This document shows positions 31,719-40,978 of a stretch of 64,000 bases of DNA, one piece after another. The notes beneath the pieces are model-generated. The model worked only from the letters and a program-made list of their open reading frames with translations. It searched no databases and was not told the origin of the DNA. The DNA lies in assembly GCF_019583405.1 (NCBI RefSeq), contig NZ_SZUU01000002.1, forward strand, positions 558,001-622,000, written 5' to 3'. The stretch's first letter is position 1; each line of letters begins with the position of its first letter. The position numbers and the translations under genes are program-made. The DNA comes from Bacteroides fragilis (GTDB taxonomy: Bacteria; Bacteroidota; Bacteroidia; Bacteroidales; Bacteroidaceae).

Positions 31719-34700
31719 ATGTTAAAAATCACTAGACAAGTTACTCTGCTCTTGCTCGCCGGTGCACTAAGCTTCCCAGCTTATTCATATGCAACGCAAG
31801 CCACAGAAGCATTGGTTCCTGAAGTTACTCAAGAGAAAGTAACAGGAACGGTTGAAGATGCGATGGGCCCGGTTATTGGTGCCAGTGTCATGGTAAAAGG
31901 CACGACTAACGGCGTCATCACAGACTTAGAAGGTAAATTCTCGTTGGATGGCGTGAAAAAAGGAGATATTATTGTAATATCTTACATCGGATATGTTACA
32001 CAAGAAATTCCTTATACCGGAAAGCCCCTTCAAGTGAAGCTTGCTGAAGATAGTAAGGCATTGGAAGAGGTAGTAGTAGTTGGTTATGCCACCGTGAAAA
32101 AAGCCAACCTGACCGGAGCCGTATCGGCTGTAGACAGTAAAGTGCTTGAAGATCGCCCGATTGTCAATCTTGGACAGGGGTTGCAAGGCGCCATCCCTAA
32201 CTTAAACATAACCACCAGTGGTCGTCCGGGCGAAGGTTCAAGTTTCAATATCCGTGGAACCACCGCCATGAGTGGAAGTTCACCTCTGGTATTGGTCGAT
32301 GGTGTGGAAATGGATCCGAACCTCATTAACCCGCAAGACGTGCAAAGTGTTTCCGTACTAAAGGATGCCGCATCCGCATCTATCTATGGTGCACGTGCAG
32401 CCTATGGTGTTGTGCTGATTACCACCAAAGGAGGCCGCAAAGACCAGCCGACACAAGTATCATTCGATGCTTCGGTTTCTTTCAACGGACCTACTACCCG
32501 CCCCACCTATATGAACTCCATGCAATATGCTACTTGGATGAACACCGCACAGCAAAACACAGTGGGACGAGACTATTTCGATGCAGAATGGATGCAGCAC
32601 ATTGAAGCTTACTATAAAGATCCGGCAAACAACTCTCCGGTATTTATCCACTCAGATCCGAGTATCAGTAAAAACGGCACCAAATACACGTATGCCGGCA
32701 ATACCAACTGGATGAAAGAATTGTATAAGAAGAATTATCCTGTCCAGAAATACAATGTCAATATCAGTGGCGGCGGTAAGAAGGCTACCTATTATACTTC
32801 TTTAGGATATACCGACCAAGGATCTCTGATTCGTTTCGGTAACGAACAGTTCAAGAAGTTCAACGTGATGAACAACATCAACTATGACATAAACGAATGG
32901 TTGCACCTCTCCATGAAAACAAGCTTCAACCGCACCAAGCTGAGAGGATTGAATCAGGACAACGTGCATGGCGATAATTTTATGGGAGGTGATACGCGTC
33001 CTATCATGCCGGTGAAACACCCGGATGGGAACTGGGCCGGACAAGGCGACTTTACCAACTTTCCTGCCATCCTTGAAGACGGTGGTAGCCGGCAAACCAA
33101 CAAGAATGACCTTTGGAACACGATCACGATGAAGCTGACTCCTATTAAAGGTATGAGCATCAACATGGACTATACGTTCAATTACTATAGTGAGAATAAT
33201 AAAGTACACATGAAGTCATTCGACGAATATGGAGCCAACGGACAATTCCTGCAAACTTTTGCATGGACCAATCCGAACTCTGTATCCCAGTCACAAGCCA
33301 ACGATACCTACAATGCTTTCAACTTCTTTGGCGATTATGAAAAGACATTGGGCAAACATTACCTGAAGGGAATGATCGGTTACAATCAGGAAAGCAAGCA
33401 CACCACCGGATTCAATGCCGGACGCGAACAACTGATCTCAAATGACCTGGGCTCATTGAGCTATGCCACAGGCGACCGTTGGGTAGGCAGCTATGACAAC
33501 TCCTGGGCTACCCGAAGCGGCTTCTTCCGCATCAACTACGGATATGACGATCGTTATTTACTTGAAGTAAACGGCCGTTACGACCTCTCTTCCAAATTCC
33601 CCAAACACGACCGTGCCGTGTTCAATCCTTCTTTTTCGGCAGCCTGGAGGCTATCCAATGAAAGCTGGTTCAAGAACTGGACAAACAGTTTCTTTGATGA
33701 ATTGAAAATCAGAGGTTCTTATGGTAGTTTAGGCAATCAGGCACTCGACAATGGATGGTATGCTTATCTCTCTAATTACAGTACCGGACAGACCAGCTGG
33801 ATCATGGGTAGCAACCAGCCGCAATATGTGGTTCCCGGCGGGCTCGTCAGCTCGTCCATCACGTGGGAAACCGTTACACAATGGGATTTGGGACTTGATT
33901 TTAACCTCCTGAACAGCCGGTTGAAAGGAGCTTTCGACTATTATCAAAGACGTACATCGGATATTCTTGCCGCAGGTAAAATCCTGCCGGGTATCCTGGG
34001 TGCCAACGAACCTCAGGAAAATGCAGCCGAATCATTGACGAAAGGTTGGGAATTTGAGATCAGCTGGAACGACCAGTTAGCAAGCGGGTTCCACTACACA
34101 GTCGGATTCAATCTATCCGACTATCAATCGGAGGTTACCAAGTTCGATAATAAGTCAAAAGAACTGGGCAACTGGTATGTAGGTCAGAAACAAGGAGAAA
34201 TCTGGGGTTACGAAACCTATGGCTTATTCCAATCCGAACAGGAAATAGCCGGAGCTGCCAATCAGGATAAAGTATCGGGAGGTATCAAACTGATGCCAGG
34301 TGATATCCGTTTTGTAGACCGCAACAACGATGGCGTTATTGACTGGGGTCACAACACCGTTGATGATCCGGGCGATATGAAAATTATCGGTAACAGCACT
34401 CCGCGTTATCATTATGGTATCAATCTGGGAGCCGATTGGAAAGGTTTCGACTTGGGTATCTTCTTCCAAGGTGTGGGAAAACGAGACCTCTATCTGCCGG
34501 GCACTTCATTCCGCAGCCATTACGGAAGCGAATGGCAGGTACCTTCAGCCTACAACAACGATTACTGGACTGAAGAGAACACCGGAGCCTACTTCCCACG
34601 CGCTCGTTTCAATGGTGGTTCGGCCATCAATCAAGCTCAGACACGCTATCTGGTTGATGCCTCTTACTGTCGTCTGAAATCGCTCAGCATTGGTTATACA

Positions 34701-34874
34701 TTACCTAAAGTGCTGACTCAAAAAGCTTCTATCGAAAAGATACGTATCTATTTCACCGGTGAAAACCTTTTCACCATTTCGGATACCCCCGACGGACTCG
34801 ATCCGGAATTGGATAACCCATACAAATATCCGATGCAAAGATCATTATCTGTTGGTTTAAATCTCACATTCTAA
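31719..34874 (+). CDS. SusC/RagA-family TonB-linked outer-membrane transporter, 1051 aa
   Basis: A signal peptide (about 1-25) is followed by the CarboxypepD_reg-like domain (about 38-112, VTGTVEDAMGPVIGASVMVKG), the TonB box EEVVVVGY (116-123), the plug (about 125-255, LQGAIPNLNITTSGRPGEGS.., LVLVDGVEMDPNLI, SIYGARAAYGVVLITTKGG) and a 22-strand barrel to the C-terminal SLSVGLNLTF. It imports oligosaccharides across the outer membrane, energised by TonB, with the SusD lipoprotein encoded 13 bases downstream as lid. A GH29 fucosidase and, further on, a GH2 galactosidase suggest a fucosylated glycan ligand. The upstream DNA looks phase-variable. No HTCS or SusR regulator or anti-sigma pair is adjacent, consistent with switching by inversion instead. 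Confidence 0.95.
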   Translation: MLKITRQVTLLLLAGALSFPAYSYATQATEALVPEVTQEKVTGTVEDAMGPVIGASVMVKGTTNGVITDLEGKFSLDGVKKGDIIVISYIGYVTQEIPYTGKPLQVKLAEDSKALEEVVVVGYATVKKANLTGAVSAVDSKVLEDRPIVNLGQGLQGAIPNLNITTSGRPGEGSSFNIRGTTAMSGSSPLVLVDGVEMDPNLINPQDVQSVSVLKDAASASIYGARAAYGVVLITTKGGRKDQPTQVSFDASVSFNGPTTRPTYMNSMQYATWMNTAQQNTVGRDYFDAEWMQHIEAYYKDPANNSPVFIHSDPSISKNGTKYTYAGNTNWMKELYKKNYPVQKYNVNISGGGKKATYYTSLGYTDQGSLIRFGNEQFKKFNVMNNINYDINEWLHLSMKTSFNRTKLRGLNQDNVHGDNFMGGDTRPIMPVKHPDGNWAGQGDFTNFPAILEDGGSRQTNKNDLWNTITMKLTPIKGMSINMDYTFNYYSENNKVHMKSFDEYGANGQFLQTFAWTNPNSVSQSQANDTYNAFNFFGDYEKTLGKHYLKGMIGYNQESKHTTGFNAGREQLISNDLGSLSYATGDRWVGSYDNSWATRSGFFRINYGYDDRYLLEVNGRYDLSSKFPKHDRAVFNPSFSAAWRLSNESWFKNWTNSFFDELKIRGSYGSLGNQALDNGWYAYLSNYSTGQTSWIMGSNQPQYVVPGGLVSSSITWETVTQWDLGLDFNLLNSRLKGAFDYYQRRTSDILAAGKILPGILGANEPQENAAESLTKGWEFEISWNDQLASGFHYTVGFNLSDYQSEVTKFDNKSKELGNWYVGQKQGEIWGYETYGLFQSEQEIAGAANQDKVSGGIKLMPGDIRFVDRNNDGVIDWGHNTVDDPGDMKIIGNSTPRYHYGINLGADWKGFDLGIFFQGVGKRDLYLPGTSFRSHYGSEWQVPSAYNNDYWTEENTGAYFPRARFNGGSAINQAQTRYLVDASYCRLKSLSIGYTLPKVLTQKASIEKIRIYFTGENLFTISDTPDGLDPELDNPYKYPMQRSLSVGLNLTF

Positions 34875-34887
34875 TACAAAGCATCTT

Positions 34888-36579
34888 ATGAAAATCAAAT
34901 ATTTATTCTATATCGGAGTGGCAACACTCGCCCTATCGGGTTGTAACGACGGTTTCCTGGAAAGAGCCCCGGAAGCAATCAATGACAAAACCTTCTGGAA
35001 TACCACAGGAGATTTGGAAACATATGCCAATCAATTCTATAGTTACCTCCCCGGAGGTGTAACCTCAATAGCAGACGGAGAAAGCGACAATCAGGTGCCT
35101 AACAGCATCCCCCAGTTCTTCTGGAATCAGTTGAGCACCCCCGCAGAGGCAGCAAGCTGGTGTAACTGGAGTAAAGGCGGATGGCAACCGATCCGGCTGG
35201 TAAACTACTTCCTGACCCACTATCAGACTGTAAGCGGTAAGGAGTCGGAAATCAACCAGTATGTAGCAGAAGTCCGTTTCTTCAAAGCGATGCAATATGC
35301 CGGATTGATGAGAACGTTCGGCGATATCCCCTGGCTGGATAAAGATCTGGGCACGGGTGATACGGATATTCTTTACGGACCGAAACTGAAACGGTATGAA
35401 GTGATGGATAAAATCATTGAAGAATTTGATTTTGCCATCCAATGGTTACCCGAGAAACCGGCTACCGGACGCATCGGAAAAGATGTAGCACGCCAGTTGA
35501 AAGCCAGGACTTGTCTGCACGAAGGTACATATTATAAATATCACACCGAATTGGGATGGGCAGACAAAGCAGACCGCTTGCTGAAAATGGCAGCCGACGA
35601 AACAGATGCAATCATGGCAACCGGCAAATACGAGATCTACAACACCGGACATCCGGAAAAAGACTATTACGACGTATTTGTAATGGAAAACAAAACAAAC
35701 CTGAAAGAGGCTATCCTGCCGGTGATCTATCTGGATGGCAAAAGAAAACACGGCATGAGCCGTACGTTGTCCGAAGCCAATACCGGCTTTTCAAAAGACT
35801 TTGTAGAAAGTTATCTGTGTCTCAACGGTAAACCCATTACAGGAAACGAGCAATATAAAGGGGATGACAATATGAAAAATGAAACTACCGACCGCGACCC
35901 ACGCCTGAAGCAGACCATTCTGACCTGGGACTTCCCTACACGGGTGACTGTGGCCACCAACGACAGTACGTACGTTGAGAAGGAAGAAGATTTCATTTCG
36001 CAATACTGCCTGACCGGATATAAGTCCATCAAATACCTTATTCCAACAGATAAAGCCTTTGAAGCAAATAACAATACTTATGACGGCATCGCCTATCGTT
36101 ATGCAGAAACCTTGTTGATCAACGCAGAGGCTAAAGCCGAACTGGGCACGATTACACAAGCGGACTTGAACAAGACCATCAATGTATTGCGCGACCGTGC
36201 AGGTATGCCTCACCTGACTATGGAAGTAGGTTTCACTGATCCGAACTGGCCCGCCTGGGGATACAGCCTTAGCCCGCTATTACAGGAAATCCGCCGCGAA
36301 CGCCGCATTGAGTTGGCTGGTGAAGGATTCCGCTGGGACGACCTGGCCCGTTGGAAAGCCGGAAAGATATGTGATAATGTGAAGACATATGTCGGAAAAC
36401 GTGAACCTTATAAGGAAGGCAAGTACGCAGTCGTATATCCTGCCTATACCAATGCCGACTACTCTTATGAAGCAGGCAAGAGCCGTACCTGGAATGACAG
36501 GCTTTACCTGAGACCGATACCGACCGGGGAACTTCAGAGAAACGAGAACCTTCTCCCGCAAAATCCGGGATGGGAATAA
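34888..36579 (+). CDS. SusD/RagB-family glycan-binding lipoprotein, 563 aa
   Basis: Lipobox LALSGC (Cys19), followed by NDGFLERAPEAINDKTFWNT, the SusD_like N-terminal segment. The TPR-like helices (about 110-330) include EVRFFKAMQYAGLMRTFGDIPW and ARQLKARTCLHEGTYYKYH. The RagB C-terminal part has YRYAETLLINAEAKAELG and IRRERRIELAGEGFRWDDLARW. Surface lipoprotein that caps the SusC barrel and binds the incoming glycan. It is 13 bases behind susC and ends in a strong terminator. Confidence 0.95.
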   Translation: MKIKYLFYIGVATLALSGCNDGFLERAPEAINDKTFWNTTGDLETYANQFYSYLPGGVTSIADGESDNQVPNSIPQFFWNQLSTPAEAASWCNWSKGGWQPIRLVNYFLTHYQTVSGKESEINQYVAEVRFFKAMQYAGLMRTFGDIPWLDKDLGTGDTDILYGPKLKRYEVMDKIIEEFDFAIQWLPEKPATGRIGKDVARQLKARTCLHEGTYYKYHTELGWADKADRLLKMAADETDAIMATGKYEIYNTGHPEKDYYDVFVMENKTNLKEAILPVIYLDGKRKHGMSRTLSEANTGFSKDFVESYLCLNGKPITGNEQYKGDDNMKNETTDRDPRLKQTILTWDFPTRVTVATNDSTYVEKEEDFISQYCLTGYKSIKYLIPTDKAFEANNNTYDGIAYRYAETLLINAEAKAELGTITQADLNKTINVLRDRAGMPHLTMEVGFTDPNWPAWGYSLSPLLQEIRRERRIELAGEGFRWDDLARWKAGKICDNVKTYVGKREPYKEGKYAVVYPAYTNADYSYEAGKSRTWNDRLYLRPIPTGELQRNENLLPQNPGWE

Positions 36580-36594
36580 TTGCTTTTTAGTTAG

Positions 36595-36623
36595 TCCCCG
36601 GAACGAGTTTCCGGGGATTTTTT
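36595..36623 (+). terminator. Rho-independent terminator after susD
   Basis: TCCCCGGAA (36595-36603) and TTCCGGGGA (36609-36617) form a GC-rich stem with a 5-base loop, followed by a run of seven T. The T-run merges with the next promoter. Confidence 0.85.
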
Positions 36624-36631
36624 TATCTTTG
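36624..36631 (+). promoter_or_regulatory. -7 promoter element for the fucosidase gene
   Basis: TATCTTTG directly after the T-tract of the susD terminator, 24 bases before the ATG at 36656. It gives the fucosidase its own promoter even when the susCD promoter is off. Confidence 0.6.
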
Positions 36632-36655
36632 CACCATTAACCCTTTTAACATATC

Positions 36656-38536
36656 ATGAAAATAAACAAACTACTGTATGCCGGAGCTGCCCTAACCCTA
36701 CTTGGCGCTTGCGCTCCTGCAGTGAAAGCTCCCGAAGCTATCTTACCTGTTCCCGAAGAAAAACAAGTGGAATGGCAGAAAATGGAAACGTATGCTTTCG
36801 TTCACTTCGGCCTGAACACTTTCAACGACCGTGAATGGGGATACGGAGATTCGGACCCGAAAACGTTCAACCCATCCAAACTGGACTGCGAACAATGGGT
36901 GAAAACCTTTGTAGAATCGGGTATGAAAGGAGTAATTCTTACCGCCAAACACCATGATGGCTTTTGCTTGTGGCCTACCGAACTGACGGAATATTGCATC
37001 CGTAACACTCCTTACAAGGACGGTAAAGGAGATATTGTAGGTGAACTGGCAGCCGCCTGTAAGAAATACGACATTAAATTCGCCGTTTATCTCTCTCCCT
37101 GGGACAGACACCAGGCTAACTACGGTACACCGGAATATGTAGATTATTTCCATAAACAACTGACTGAGTTGATGACCAATTATGGCGAAGTATTCGAGGT
37201 TTGGTTTGACGGTGCCAACGGCGGTGACGGATGGTATGGTGGAGCCAAAGACAGCCGTACCATTGACCGCAAGACTTACTACAACTATCCACGTATCTAT
37301 GAAATACTGGATAAACTCCAACCACAGGCCATTGTTTTCTCTGACGGAGGTCCCGGTTGCCGCTGGGTAGGTAACGAGAACGGATTTGCCGGAGCTACCA
37401 ACTGGTCGTTCCTGCGTGCGGGTGAAGTGTACCCGGGCTATCCGAAATATCGCGAACTGCAATACGGACACGCTGACGGTAACCAATGGGTACCGGCAGA
37501 ATGTGATGTCTCTATCCGCCCGGGGTGGTTCTATCATCCGGAAGAAGACAACCGAGTAAAAACCGTAGACCAATTAACGGACCTTTATTACCGGAGTGTG
37601 GGACACAACGCGACCCTCTTGCTTAACTTCCCGGTTGACCGCGACGGGCTGATCCATCCGATCGACTCGGCCAACGCAGTAAACTTCCACAAGAATGTAC
37701 AGAAACAATTGGCACACAACCTGCTCGCAGGTATCCAACCGAAAGTATCGGATGAACGTGGAGGAAAATTCTCAGCCAAAGCCGCAACAGATGAAAGTTG
37801 GGATACTTACTGGGCTACCAACGACGGTGTGACTGCCGCAGAGATTGAGTTCGACTTCCCAAAAACGGAGAAGGTCAACCGTATGATGATCCAGGAATAT
37901 ATTCCGTTGGGACAACGTGTCAAATCATTCGTAGTGGAATATGACAAAGATGGAAAATGGCTGCCGGTGAAACTGAATGAAGAGACTACGACCGTGGGCT
38001 ACAAACGCTTGTTGCGCTTTGAAACCGTTTCTACCGATAAACTCCGCATACGTTTCACGGATGCACGTGCCTGCCTTTGCATCAACAACATAGAAGCCTA
38101 TTATGCAGGTGAAACAGCCGACACATTCACCGTAGAGGCCAAAGAACTAAAAAGTTATCCGTTTACACTCGTAGGAGTATCCGAAGAGGAGACTAAGAAA
38201 TGTATGGATAAAGACAAGAGCACCACTGCTTTTGTTGAGGGGGACGCACTGGTGATCGATCTGGGAGAAGAACGTACAATTACCTCTTTCCATTATCTGC
38301 CGGATCAAAGCGAATATAACAAAGGATTAATTTCCTCTTATGAACTATCTGTAGGTACCGAAGCAAATGCAGTAAACCAGATAGTAGCTAAAGGGGAATT
38401 TTCAAACATCAAAAACAATCCGATTCTACAGTCTGTCTACTTCACTCCAGTGAAAGCACGATACCTTTCTCTGAAACCTACCAAAATGGTAACAGAAGGA
38501 GATACGATGGGATTTGCAGAAATAGGAATCCAATAA
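36656..38536 (+). CDS. GH29 alpha-L-fucosidase lipoprotein with C-terminal discoidin-like domains
   Basis: A 626-residue lipoprotein (LLGAC, Cys19). Residues about 35-370 are the GH29 (beta/alpha)-barrel: AFVHFGLNTFNDREWGYGD, TAKHHDGFCLWPT (His99-His100) and EVWFDGANGG with Asp185 as the predicted nucleophile. The sequence type is closer to the GH29-B group, which acts on branched alpha-1,3/1,4-fucosides such as Lewis structures, but this is judged by eye. The C-terminal half (about 375-626) has two F5/8-type C (CBM32-like) regions (NDGVTAAEIEFDFPKTEKVN.., SYPFTLVGVSEEETKKCMDK.., and a final KARYLSLKP). It removes terminal fucose in the periplasm or at the surface. It follows susCD but has its own promoter. 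Confidence 0.88.
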   Translation: MKINKLLYAGAALTLLGACAPAVKAPEAILPVPEEKQVEWQKMETYAFVHFGLNTFNDREWGYGDSDPKTFNPSKLDCEQWVKTFVESGMKGVILTAKHHDGFCLWPTELTEYCIRNTPYKDGKGDIVGELAAACKKYDIKFAVYLSPWDRHQANYGTPEYVDYFHKQLTELMTNYGEVFEVWFDGANGGDGWYGGAKDSRTIDRKTYYNYPRIYEILDKLQPQAIVFSDGGPGCRWVGNENGFAGATNWSFLRAGEVYPGYPKYRELQYGHADGNQWVPAECDVSIRPGWFYHPEEDNRVKTVDQLTDLYYRSVGHNATLLLNFPVDRDGLIHPIDSANAVNFHKNVQKQLAHNLLAGIQPKVSDERGGKFSAKAATDESWDTYWATNDGVTAAEIEFDFPKTEKVNRMMIQEYIPLGQRVKSFVVEYDKDGKWLPVKLNEETTTVGYKRLLRFETVSTDKLRIRFTDARACLCINNIEAYYAGETADTFTVEAKELKSYPFTLVGVSEEETKKCMDKDKSTTAFVEGDALVIDLGEERTITSFHYLPDQSEYNKGLISSYELSVGTEANAVNQIVAKGEFSNIKNNPILQSVYFTPVKARYLSLKPTKMVTEGDTMGFAEIGIQ

Positions 38537-38549
38537 CAACAGTATTCCG

Positions 38550-38591
38550 GAGGTATGCCAAAAGTAATTATAAATCTGAGGCATACCTCCA
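38550..38591 (+). terminator. Hairpin after the fucosidase gene
   Basis: GGAGGTATGCC (38550-38560) and GGCATACCTCC (38581-38591) are perfect 11-base arms with a 20-base AT-rich loop. The following T-content is moderate. Confidence 0.6.
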
Positions 38592-38670
38592 ATATTCAAC
38601 CCTTTCTCCTTTTTTATATATTCCTTATAAGAAGAATAATGCTAAAGGATAACATAGTTTAACTATCAGG

Positions 38671-38702
38671 TTTGATTTAAGTTACGAATATTACGTAGTT
38701 TT
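38671..38702 (+). promoter_or_regulatory. Possible promoter for the beta-propeller lipoprotein
   Basis: TTTG (38671-38674), then 20 bases, then TAGTTTTA (38695-38702), which differs from TAnnTTTG only at the last base. The start codon is at 38729. Confidence 0.4.
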
Positions 38703-38728
38703 ATGCCATTTACTAAAAAGCATAGACT

Positions 38729-39940
38729 ATGAGAACGAACACAACCCTTTTCAGCTTACTCCTTTCCTCCGGTTTACTCTTCTTGGGATGTACCAATAAA
38801 CCCTCTTCGTCACAAGAAGCAATCTCCGAAACAACATTTCCCGTCACTCTCCCTTTTGAAACCGGAATCGGGACGGAACAAACAGTTACCTTGAGCCAGA
38901 TAGCCCGGGAAGTGAAAATCATCCCTTTGGAAACCACCGACCAATGTTTACTGCCGGCCATCATAAAAAACAGCATTACACTCTGCGGACATAACTTATA
39001 CATCCCTACGCAAAAACAGGTCTTTCAGTTCACGGACGAAGGTAAATTTGTCCGAACAGTTGCCCGGATGGGACAAGGCCCCGGAGAATATACCGGTATT
39101 CGTTTTATATCAACAGACGATGTTTCCAAACAAGTATTCCTGATGGACCATGGAAAACTACTGGCATATTCCGGCAACGGAGAGTTCATGAATGAATGTA
39201 AGTTTCCATTTGCCTGGCAATTTTCGGCACTGAACGACAGCACTTTTGCGTCCTACATTTACAACAATACGGGAAACAAGCTTTTCAGATTATTAATAAT
39301 CGACTCTAAAGGCGATACACTGACTTCATTTCCCCAATACGACCGTTTCACCATCCCCAGCGGGCTAAACCTCTATTTATGGGGAAAATGCGACAAATAT
39401 TTATACCGGTTCCAGAATCAGGTTTGCATGAAAGAATACTATAATGACACAGTATTTACCGTCCGTCCGGATACACTCCTGCCCCGCTATATCCTACAAC
39501 TTGGAAAATATAAATTGCCCAAAGAGAAACGCTTCGAAGTTCTCGACGGCAACTGGAACGTTTATGAAACAACGGCTTCCAACTATCTCCGTCCGGATAT
39601 ATTGGAAACGCCCGGATACCTGTTCATCCCTTATACTTCATGGGACATAACGGACAAGTCGGAAGCTCCCCGCCTGGCTATGTACGACAAACAGAAAGGA
39701 CAGCTATTCGGTGTAAAAGACGGAATGATACAGAACGATATGTATGGCAAAGTCCCTTTCTACCCGGCAATGCGTGTGGCAGATGATGTTTTATTGTATT
39801 ATTGGGAAGCAAGTGACATACTGGAGTTGGCAGAAGAAGATCCGGAACTGAAAAACATCCCCGAATTAAAAGATTTGAAAGCCGACGATAACCCGGTATT
39901 CATGATCGTAAGAACCAAACAAGTTGCTCAGAATCTTTAA
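38729..39940 (+). CDS. 6-bladed beta-propeller lipoprotein, 403 aa
   Basis: Lipobox LLFLGC (about residue 21), followed by the Bacteroides '6-bladed beta-propeller' pattern: VKIIPLETTDQCLL near the start, then IPTQKQVFQFTDEGKFVRTV and ARMGQGPGEYTGI with the typical R-x-G-x-G-P-G-E-Y turn. Further strands (LLAYSGNGEFMNEC and APRLAMYDKQKGQLF) complete the propeller. The family is frequent beside polysaccharide-utilisation genes. Its role is not known; binding or sensing at the envelope is plausible. Monocistronic between the fucosidase and the etf operon. Confidence 0.8.
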   Translation: MRTNTTLFSLLLSSGLLFLGCTNKPSSSQEAISETTFPVTLPFETGIGTEQTVTLSQIAREVKIIPLETTDQCLLPAIIKNSITLCGHNLYIPTQKQVFQFTDEGKFVRTVARMGQGPGEYTGIRFISTDDVSKQVFLMDHGKLLAYSGNGEFMNECKFPFAWQFSALNDSTFASYIYNNTGNKLFRLLIIDSKGDTLTSFPQYDRFTIPSGLNLYLWGKCDKYLYRFQNQVCMKEYYNDTVFTVRPDTLLPRYILQLGKYKLPKEKRFEVLDGNWNVYETTASNYLRPDILETPGYLFIPYTSWDITDKSEAPRLAMYDKQKGQLFGVKDGMIQNDMYGKVPFYPAMRVADDVLLYYWEASDILELAEEDPELKNIPELKDLKADDNPVFMIVRTKQVAQNL

Positions 39941-39966
39941 ACTTGTGCATTTTTCAGACGGATTTC

Positions 39967-39996
39967 TTGTCAGAACCAAGCGTTTGCTTAAATTTG
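39967..39996 (+). promoter_or_regulatory. Promoter of the etf-acyl-CoA dehydrogenase operon
   Basis: TTG (39967-39969), 19 bases, TAAATTTG (39989-39996). This matches the Bacteroides -33/-7 arrangement. Expected start near 40003, with a leader of about 88 bases before the ATG at 40091. Confidence 0.6.
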
Positions 39997-40090
39997 CAGG
40001 CTGATAGTTAACCGGATAGTGAATAGCAAGAACCTTACTACTGACTACTGGCTGCTAACTTGTAGAAATACTAATACTAAAATTAATAAC

Positions 40091-40963
40091 ATGAGTTTGA
40101 AAATTGTTGTATTGGCAAAACAAGTTCCCGACACACGCAACGTTGGGAAAGATGCCATGAAAGCCGACGGAACCATTAACCGTGCGGCACTCCCTGCCAT
40201 CTTCAACCCCGAAGACCTGAACGCTCTTGAACAGGCTCTCCGACTGAAAGATGCCCACCCAGGCTCTACCGTTACCATCCTGACCATGGGACCGGGACGT
40301 GCAGCCGACATTATTCGTGAAGGACTTTTCCGTGGTGCCGACAATGGTTATCTGCTGACAGACCGTGCTTTTGCCGGTGCTGATACGCTGGCTACTTCGT
40401 ACGCTCTGGCAACAGCCATCAAAAAAATAGGTGAATATGACATCATCATCGGTGGTCGTCAGGCTATTGATGGAGATACGGCACAGGTAGGACCGCAGGT
40501 TGCAGAGAAGTTGGGACTGACTCAGATTACGTATGCCGAAGAGATCCTCAAAGTAGGTGACGGAAGCATCACCGTAAAACGCCACATCGACGGTGGTGTG
40601 GAAACCGTAGAAGGTCCGTTGCCTATCGTTATCACTGTCAACGGAAGTGCAGCTCCCTGCCGCCCGCGCAATGCAAAGCTGGTTCAGAAGTACAAACATG
40701 CCAAAACCGTTACCGAGAAGCAACAGGGCAACCTGGACTATACCGACCTGTACGACACCCGCGACTACCTGAACTTGGTGGAATGGAGTGTAGCAGACGT
40801 AAACGGTGATCTGAAACAATGCGGCCTCAGCGGTTCGCCGACAAAGGTAAAAGCCATCCAGAACATCGTGTTCCAGGCGAAAGAGAGTAAAACCATCAGC
40901 GGCAGCGACCGTGAAGTGGAAGAACTGATTGTTGAACTGTTGGAGAACCACACTATTGGATAA
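40091..40963 (+). CDS. etfB: Electron transfer flavoprotein, beta subunit
   Basis: Begins at MSLKIVVLAKQVPDT (40091), the standard start of EtfB; a longer frame from 40019 adds 24 residues lying in the leader. Landmarks are NRAALPAIFNPEDLNALEQA, TILTMGPGRAADIIREGLF, DIIIGGRQAIDGDTAQVGPQ and the C-terminal AMP-binding part. The partner alpha subunit follows after 15 bases and an acyl-CoA dehydrogenase after that. Together they carry electrons between an acyl-CoA dehydrogenase and another redox partner. In anaerobes this type can take part in flavin-based bifurcation, but nothing here proves it. Confidence 0.95.
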   Translation: MSLKIVVLAKQVPDTRNVGKDAMKADGTINRAALPAIFNPEDLNALEQALRLKDAHPGSTVTILTMGPGRAADIIREGLFRGADNGYLLTDRAFAGADTLATSYALATAIKKIGEYDIIIGGRQAIDGDTAQVGPQVAEKLGLTQITYAEEILKVGDGSITVKRHIDGGVETVEGPLPIVITVNGSAAPCRPRNAKLVQKYKHAKTVTEKQQGNLDYTDLYDTRDYLNLVEWSVADVNGDLKQCGLSGSPTKVKAIQNIVFQAKESKTISGSDREVEELIVELLENHTIG

Positions 40964-40978
40964 GAGGAGAGAAAAGAT

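Noticed and set aside
36743-37573. A 276-codon minus-strand frame opposite the fucosidase gene
   Set aside because: The plus strand encodes an unambiguous GH29 protein; the antisense product has no protein-like features.
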